Shown in pieces: positions 7,519 through 11,165 of a DNA stretch of 11,165 bases. The stretch's first letter is position 1; each line of letters opens with the position of its first letter. The translations under genes and the position numbers were made by a program. Source of the DNA: an uncultured Fidelibacterota bacterium (GTDB lineage: Bacteria > Fidelibacterota > Marinisomatia > Marinisomatales > UBA8229); the NCBI GenBank assembly GCA_913054425.1, contig CAJXJG010000043.1:1-11165 (forward strand), written 5' to 3'. The notes below the pieces were generated by a model. That model did not search any database, was not told where the DNA came from, and saw nothing but the letters and a program-made list of their open reading frames with translations.

Positions 7519-10500
7519 TTATTTCATCAAAACCATTTTTTTCGACGATCGAAATTCATCTGCATCTATCGAATAGATATATATGCCGCTGGAAACCGGT
7601 TCTCCTGATTGATTTGTCCCATCCCAGTTTACACTATATTGACCAGGTGCGATGTTTCTTGAAACAAGTTCAGTAATTTTCTGGCCTAAAAGATTATATA
7701 CTTTCATGGTTACAAAAGCATTTGTGGAGATTGAATAGTTAATATTGGTTATAGGATTGAATGGGTTCGGATAATTCTGAGAAATAGAGAATGATGATGG
7801 TACTTGTTCTCCGGAAACTTCCATAGTTGACATTGTAAGTGACTGAGCATATATGTTCCAGAGGAATTCTTTCCCTGAACTTCGCAGATCTTCCCAGTAT
7901 ATCATGTATGAACTGTCTGCTTCAGAATACAATACAACGCCAGGATTTCTTTGATCAAAATCAGCGTTGCAGACGGTTATGCCTCCATCTTCAAATATGG
8001 TTCCAGATGCATTAATCTCCTGTAAATATATATCTGAAGTTCCACCAGTCCTTGTATCTTCCCATGTGATCAAGTATGATCCACTTGGGGAGACAGATAC
8101 AAATGGAACGGTTTGGTTACCTGTTCCTCCTGCGATTATAATTTCCTCTCCTTCAGAAAGAGTTAGTGGATCAAAGGACTTGCACACAAGGTCAAAATCT
8201 GTTCCGTTTGCAAAATCTTCCCAGCAAATCAGAACTTCATTTTGAATATTATTCATATTAATTGTGGGGTTATTTTGGTCGTTTTCTTCAGTAGTAATTA
8301 CAAAGCCGTTTTCTATACCTGAGATAGTGCCGTCAAAGTTTATGACCTGTCCATAAATATCTGTATTGTCATTACGGGTATCTTTCCAGATACTGAATAT
8401 ACCATCCTGTAAGACAGTTGTTTTTACATCCAATTGAAAACCGGGGCCAGTGGATATGTTTAAAGGTTCGCTTGACCACCCTTCTGGGGAGGTCCCTTCT
8501 CCATTGATTGCCTGGCAGTAAGCATTTAAATCATTCCATACTCCCCCATACCAAAAAACCATACAACCTCCATTGGGCATGGGTTCCACTGCCTCTACAT
8601 TGTCATCGTTAGCAGCGTCAGTAATGAGTACACCGCCATCCTCCCATTGTTGGTTACCAAGCTCATCATATTTTTGAAGGTATATATCAAGATCCCAGGA
8701 CCTAGTATCAGAAAATGCCACATATACATAACCATCCTCACCGGTAACAAGTTTGGAAAAAGATTGGTTCATAAGGTCTGGATTTGGATAAATGATCGTA
8801 CCATTAGGATCTCCAACTGGGTTTAAATCAAAATCTAAAACCTGAAATGCCTGGATTTCAGTTCCCCACTCATCAGCACTTTTGAAGCTGAGAAATATAT
8901 GATCTCCAGTTTTTACTGCATTTGGGATTGTTTGAATAGGATTTTCACATAATTTAATCCCGTTAATTTCGAAATTATCTCCAGCTCCCCTGGAAATAAT
9001 TTGTCCATAGGTTTGTGGATTACTTCCCCCTCCTCTATAATCTTCCCAATAAAGAAGGGTGCTGTCATTCCCAAGGTAAAGGGATTTGGGTGCATACGCA
9101 TTCCCATCAATCCCAAAATATGTTTCCAAGCCATTTTCAGTAAGGGTAATACCTGAAGATGGATTCACATGCTGAACATATAAACCAATGCTTCCGGTTC
9201 TTGCATCCCCCCAAATAACTAATGCACCATTATCCTCACCACTCGTTCTCACAAGAGGACTGAATTGATAACTGGGGGCATCACAGATTGCTAGACCATT
9301 TTCTTCAAAGGAAATATTTCCTGAAGCTGAAACATGTTGAAGATAAATTTCTACTTCTGGAAACGAAGCATTTCGTTCATCCATCCATACGATATAGGCT
9401 CCATCGTTGTTATCAACAGTTAAACGAGGTTGTGTCTGTGGACGTATAGCTGTAGAAATTGGTTTTCCATCTATTTCCCACTGCAATTCATTTGATAGAG
9501 AGAAAGCCTGGGCATAAATGTCAGCGTACGCAGGGTGGTCGCGAAAGTCTTCCCAAACAACATAAGCATATTCAGAATTTGCTTTTACCCTTGGGGATAA
9601 TTGTTTTGAATCTTCATTACAAAGCGGAAAACCATTTTCCGCCAACAAGATGTTACCATCTCCATCAAGATATTGAATATAGATATCACCGTTTGCTATG
9701 TTATTCCTGTAATCCTCCCAAACGACAACGGTTGTGTCGCCTGAAACGTGGGTGACTTTTGGTGCTTTTTGTTCGATGCTTTGGAGATTACAAACAGGTA
9801 TGCCGCCTTGTTCTGGCGTTGACCATAGTGTATTGCACTCTACATCAATTCTCTGGGCATAAATATCCGTTTCACCATCAATCCTTGAATCTTCCCACAC
9901 CATAGCTGCATAACCTGCTCCCCCGATCTCAATACTGACTTTTAAATGACCGCCAGGGCTCGTAATAATAGGAACACCTGTGCCGGGTGAGACAATATTA
10001 CCATTGGCTGAAAGATGGGTTGCATAGATTTGACCTTCGCCAGAAGATAAATCATTCCAAATAGCAAAGGCACCACCCAAACCATCCACACACATATTAA
10101 GGGATGTTTGCATTCCGGAAATTGTTGATAATGCTATGCCTTCTTCGTCCCATGCCAAAGAACCATCTGTGAGGACATGCTGGGCAAAAACATCTCCATC
10201 TAGAGGCTCAAACTGATAGTCTGTCCAAATAACATATACTCCCCCAGCCCCATCGGACACAGCGATTGGATCTTCCTGTCTCCCGGGAGTGGACACAACA
10301 ACTGTCCCTTCAGTATCCCATAAAGAATTTCCATTCAAATCTACTTTCTGAGCATAGATATCACGTCCGCCTGTTCGAGTGTCTGACCAGACAAATATCA
10401 TTTCACCATTATTTCCAACATCTCCTGTGCGCTGCCATTCGATATGAGCTCCCTGGCGTACAGGCACACCGTTTTCCTGCCAGTCAAACTGAGCAGCTAA

Positions 10501-10539
10501 TGCTGAAACATATAGTATGACGCATATTAAGTATTTCAT
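7519..10539 (-). CDS. Large secreted repeat protein (about 16 W-x-D-x-R / D-I-Y-x-Q repeats) with T9SS sorting domain
   Basis: 1006 residues from the chosen ATG at 10537..10539. The frame stays open to an ATG at 10590, but that would put 17 charged residues before the signal peptide (MKYLICVILYVSALAA, cleavage before QFDW) and overlap the upstream gene. An AGG seven bases before the chosen ATG also supports it. Residues about 45-890 consist of repeats of 53-59 residues. Each typically has an aromatic-rich strand ending W(E/S/N/T)D(T/Y/F)R, then D(I/V)YxQ, a turn such as DxxGN, a LW...NG strand and a P-containing entry to the next unit. Such spacing fits beta-propeller blades. The T9SS tag is 921-1006 (QNYPNPFNPITNI to KKMVLMK). 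No catalytic motif is seen, so a surface binding or adhesion role is inferred. It is followed after 23 bases by the M14 peptidase gene. Confidence 0.85.
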   Translation of the reverse strand: MKYLICVILYVSALAAQFDWQENGVPVRQGAHIEWQRTGDVGNNGEMIFVWSDTRTGGRDIYAQKVDLNGNSLWDTEGTVVVSTPGRQEDPIAVSDGAGGVYVIWTDYQFEPLDGDVFAQHVLTDGSLAWDEEGIALSTISGMQTSLNMCVDGLGGAFAIWNDLSSGEGQIYATHLSANGNIVSPGTGVPIITSPGGHLKVSIEIGGAGYAAMVWEDSRIDGETDIYAQRIDVECNTLWSTPEQGGIPVCNLQSIEQKAPKVTHVSGDTTVVVWEDYRNNIANGDIYIQYLDGDGNILLAENGFPLCNEDSKQLSPRVKANSEYAYVVWEDFRDHPAYADIYAQAFSLSNELQWEIDGKPISTAIRPQTQPRLTVDNNDGAYIVWMDERNASFPEVEIYLQHVSASGNISFEENGLAICDAPSYQFSPLVRTSGEDNGALVIWGDARTGSIGLYVQHVNPSSGITLTENGLETYFGIDGNAYAPKSLYLGNDSTLLYWEDYRGGGSNPQTYGQIISRGAGDNFEINGIKLCENPIQTIPNAVKTGDHIFLSFKSADEWGTEIQAFQVLDFDLNPVGDPNGTIIYPNPDLMNQSFSKLVTGEDGYVYVAFSDTRSWDLDIYLQKYDELGNQQWEDGGVLITDAANDDNVEAVEPMPNGGCMVFWYGGVWNDLNAYCQAINGEGTSPEGWSSEPLNISTGPGFQLDVKTTVLQDGIFSIWKDTRNDNTDIYGQVINFDGTISGIENGFVITTEENDQNNPTINMNNIQNEVLICWEDFANGTDFDLVCKSFDPLTLSEGEEIIIAGGTGNQTVPFVSVSPSGSYLITWEDTRTGGTSDIYLQEINASGTIFEDGGITVCNADFDQRNPGVVLYSEADSSYMIYWEDLRSSGKEFLWNIYAQSLTMSTMEVSGEQVPSSFSISQNYPNPFNPITNINYSISTNAFVTMKVYNLLGQKITELVSRNIAPGQYSVNWDGTNQSGEPVSSGIYIYSIDADEFRSSKKMVLMK
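7522..7779 (-). other. T9SS C-terminal sorting domain of the repeat protein
   Basis: Residues 921-1006 contain QNYPNPFNPITNINYS, MKVYNLLGQKI, WDGTNQSGEPVSSGIYIYS and SSKKMVLMK. It is intact and is the third copy of the tag in the window. Confidence 0.88.
7870..10407 (-). repeat. Sixteen-unit protein repeat region of about 55 residues per unit
   Basis: The tryptophan (or its equivalent) of the W-x-D-x-R box falls at residues 51, 105, 161, 215, 274, 329, 385, 443, 498, 551, 609, 663, 718, 773, 826 and 882 of the protein. Intervals are 53-59 residues. The best boxes are WSDTR, WEDSR, WEDYR, WEDFR, WMDER, WGDAR, WKDTR, WEDTR and WEDLR. The units at 551 (SFKSADEWG) and 663 (WYGGVWND) are degenerate, and the one at 609 has Phe for Trp. 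DNA copies have diverged, so this is an old amplification and not a recent tandem repeat. Confidence 0.8.
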
Positions 10540-10543
10540 TATT

Positions 10544-11158
10544 TTACCTATCAATTGTAAAGATTTGTATTCCTTCTTTTGTAGCAACAAAAATTGTATT
10601 TGAGTTATAAATTTTTACATTATAAGCATATTCTGAATTGATCCTGCCAATTTCAGATACAAGGGGGAAATTACCATCACTATGACAAGTATAAAGCAAA
10701 ACACCATCATCTCCACATGCTAAAGCTAATAATTCATTTTGTTTATGAATTCCTTTTACTGAATATCCATCTGCAATTGTAATCTGATTCATCAATAGAA
10801 CCGTCGTATCCATTGGTGAAATAATACATCCTTTATTATCACCTAATCCGGTAAAAATTATATTACTATCAGCATGTACAGTTTCTGCAATTCCTGGGGT
10901 GTCAAAAGAATAATAATTAGAGAAGGTATCATTTGATTCCACTTTTATTATTTTTACTCCCAGTTGGGAATTAGCAACAATCAAAAGACTATCAATTAAG
11001 AAAATATCGGATGCTTCAACACTAAAACCATCAGTGGAGCTTGGTCCAGGAGGGAACCAGAGGATTCCGTTTTCATCCTCAAAAAAATGGAAAGATTCTT
11101 CTAAAAACTTATGTAAGTAAACAGAACAAAATGTATTATTTTTATTTAAAGTATACAT
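10544..11158 (-). CDS. C-terminal part of a beta-propeller-like (LVIVD-type) protein, probably 5'-truncated
   Basis: 204 residues are visible from an ATG at 11158. No signal peptide or ribosome site is present, and the frame is open through the last bases of the window (codons before the ATG are ATT ATT), so the true start probably lies outside. Repeated short strands of the form D-LLIVANSQLGVKIIKVE (about 57-74), NIIFTGLGDNKGCIIS (99-114), LLALACGDDGVLLY (143-156) and TIFVATKEGIQIFTID (188-203) resemble LVIVD-type propeller repeats, in which a "visible/available" strand precedes a G-(I/V)-x-(I/V) strand. It ends four bases before the repeat-protein start, and the ribosome site of that gene lies in its last codons. 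It is therefore the first visible gene of the secretion operon. It has no T9SS tag, so if exported it is anchored another way, perhaps through an N-terminus beyond the edge. Function unknown. Confidence 0.6.
   Translation of the reverse strand: MYTLNKNNTFCSVYLHKFLEESFHFFEDENGILWFPPGPSSTDGFSVEASDIFLIDSLLIVANSQLGVKIIKVESNDTFSNYYSFDTPGIAETVHADSNIIFTGLGDNKGCIISPMDTTVLLMNQITIADGYSVKGIHKQNELLALACGDDGVLLYTCHSDGNFPLVSEIGRINSEYAYNVKIYNSNTIFVATKEGIQIFTIDR
10547..10551 (-). promoter_or_regulatory. Ribosome-binding site of the repeat protein, inside the upstream stop region
   Basis: The minus strand reads ATAGG, directly before the TAA stop (10544..10546) of the propeller-like gene and seven bases before the ATG at 10539. 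This spacing favours the short start over the ATG at 10590 and suggests coupled translation. Confidence 0.45.
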
Positions 11159-11165
11159 AATAATA

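Noticed and set aside
9459..9755. 98-codon plus-strand frame inside the repeat-protein gene
   Set aside because: It is antisense to the W-x-D-x-R repeats, with a composition biased by the reverse complement of those repeats. There is no ribosome site or family match.
7870..10407. BNR/Asp-box sialidase repeats
   Set aside because: The repeated box is W-x-D-x-R followed by D-I-Y-x-Q, not S-x-D-x-G-x-T-W, and no sialidase catalytic residues are evident.
10540..10590. Upstream ATG giving a 1023-residue repeat protein
   Set aside because: It would bury the signal peptide behind 17 mostly polar residues and overlap the upstream gene by 47 bases. The ATG at 10539 has an AGG at proper spacing and begins directly with the signal peptide.

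Overview
The window is AT-rich and tightly packed. Every gene I accept lies on the minus strand, so transcription runs from high to low coordinates. Three genes end in the type IX secretion (T9SS) C-terminal sorting domain, with the signature NYPNPFNP, a VYDL-like strand, W(D/N)G, SGxYFY and a terminal basic LxK. This places the DNA in the Fibrobacterota-Chlorobi-Bacteroidota (FCB) assemblage. The exact wording of the tag, the low GC and the gene types resemble Candidatus Marinimicrobia (SAR406) or relatives such as Ignavibacteria and Caldithrix. That placement is inferred from protein style, not from a marker gene. No rRNA, tRNA, CRISPR array or insertion sequence was seen.

Region A (about 11165 to 2545) reads as one secretion operon of four genes with gaps of only 4, 23 and 13 bases. 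In transcription order they are: the C-terminal part of a beta-propeller-like protein that runs into the window edge; a 1006-residue exported protein built from about sixteen repeats of 53-59 residues with W-x-D-x-R and D-I-Y-x-Q signatures; an exported M14 zinc carboxypeptidase; and an exported gingipain-type (C25) cysteine peptidase. The last three each carry a signal peptide and a T9SS tag, so they should be exported together to the cell surface or medium. An endopeptidase next to a carboxypeptidase suggests extracellular protein breakdown, with the repeat protein as a possible surface binding partner. The C25 enzyme has Trp where gingipains have the His of the GHG motif.

Region B (2290 to 2544) is the only sizeable non-coding gap. 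It holds an imperfect hairpin followed by T-rich sequence (possible terminator of the secretion operon) and an AT-rich TATAAT box that could help start the next transcript.

Region C (2289 to 1) holds a UMF1/Atg22-type major facilitator transporter with a TTG start, then two tandem, overlapping, related small coiled-coil proteins, then a class I glutamine amidotransferase. The amidotransferase reading frame is broken near the window edge by a one-base shift and a nonsense codon about 23 bases apart. This is either a young pseudogene or an assembly error at a contig end.
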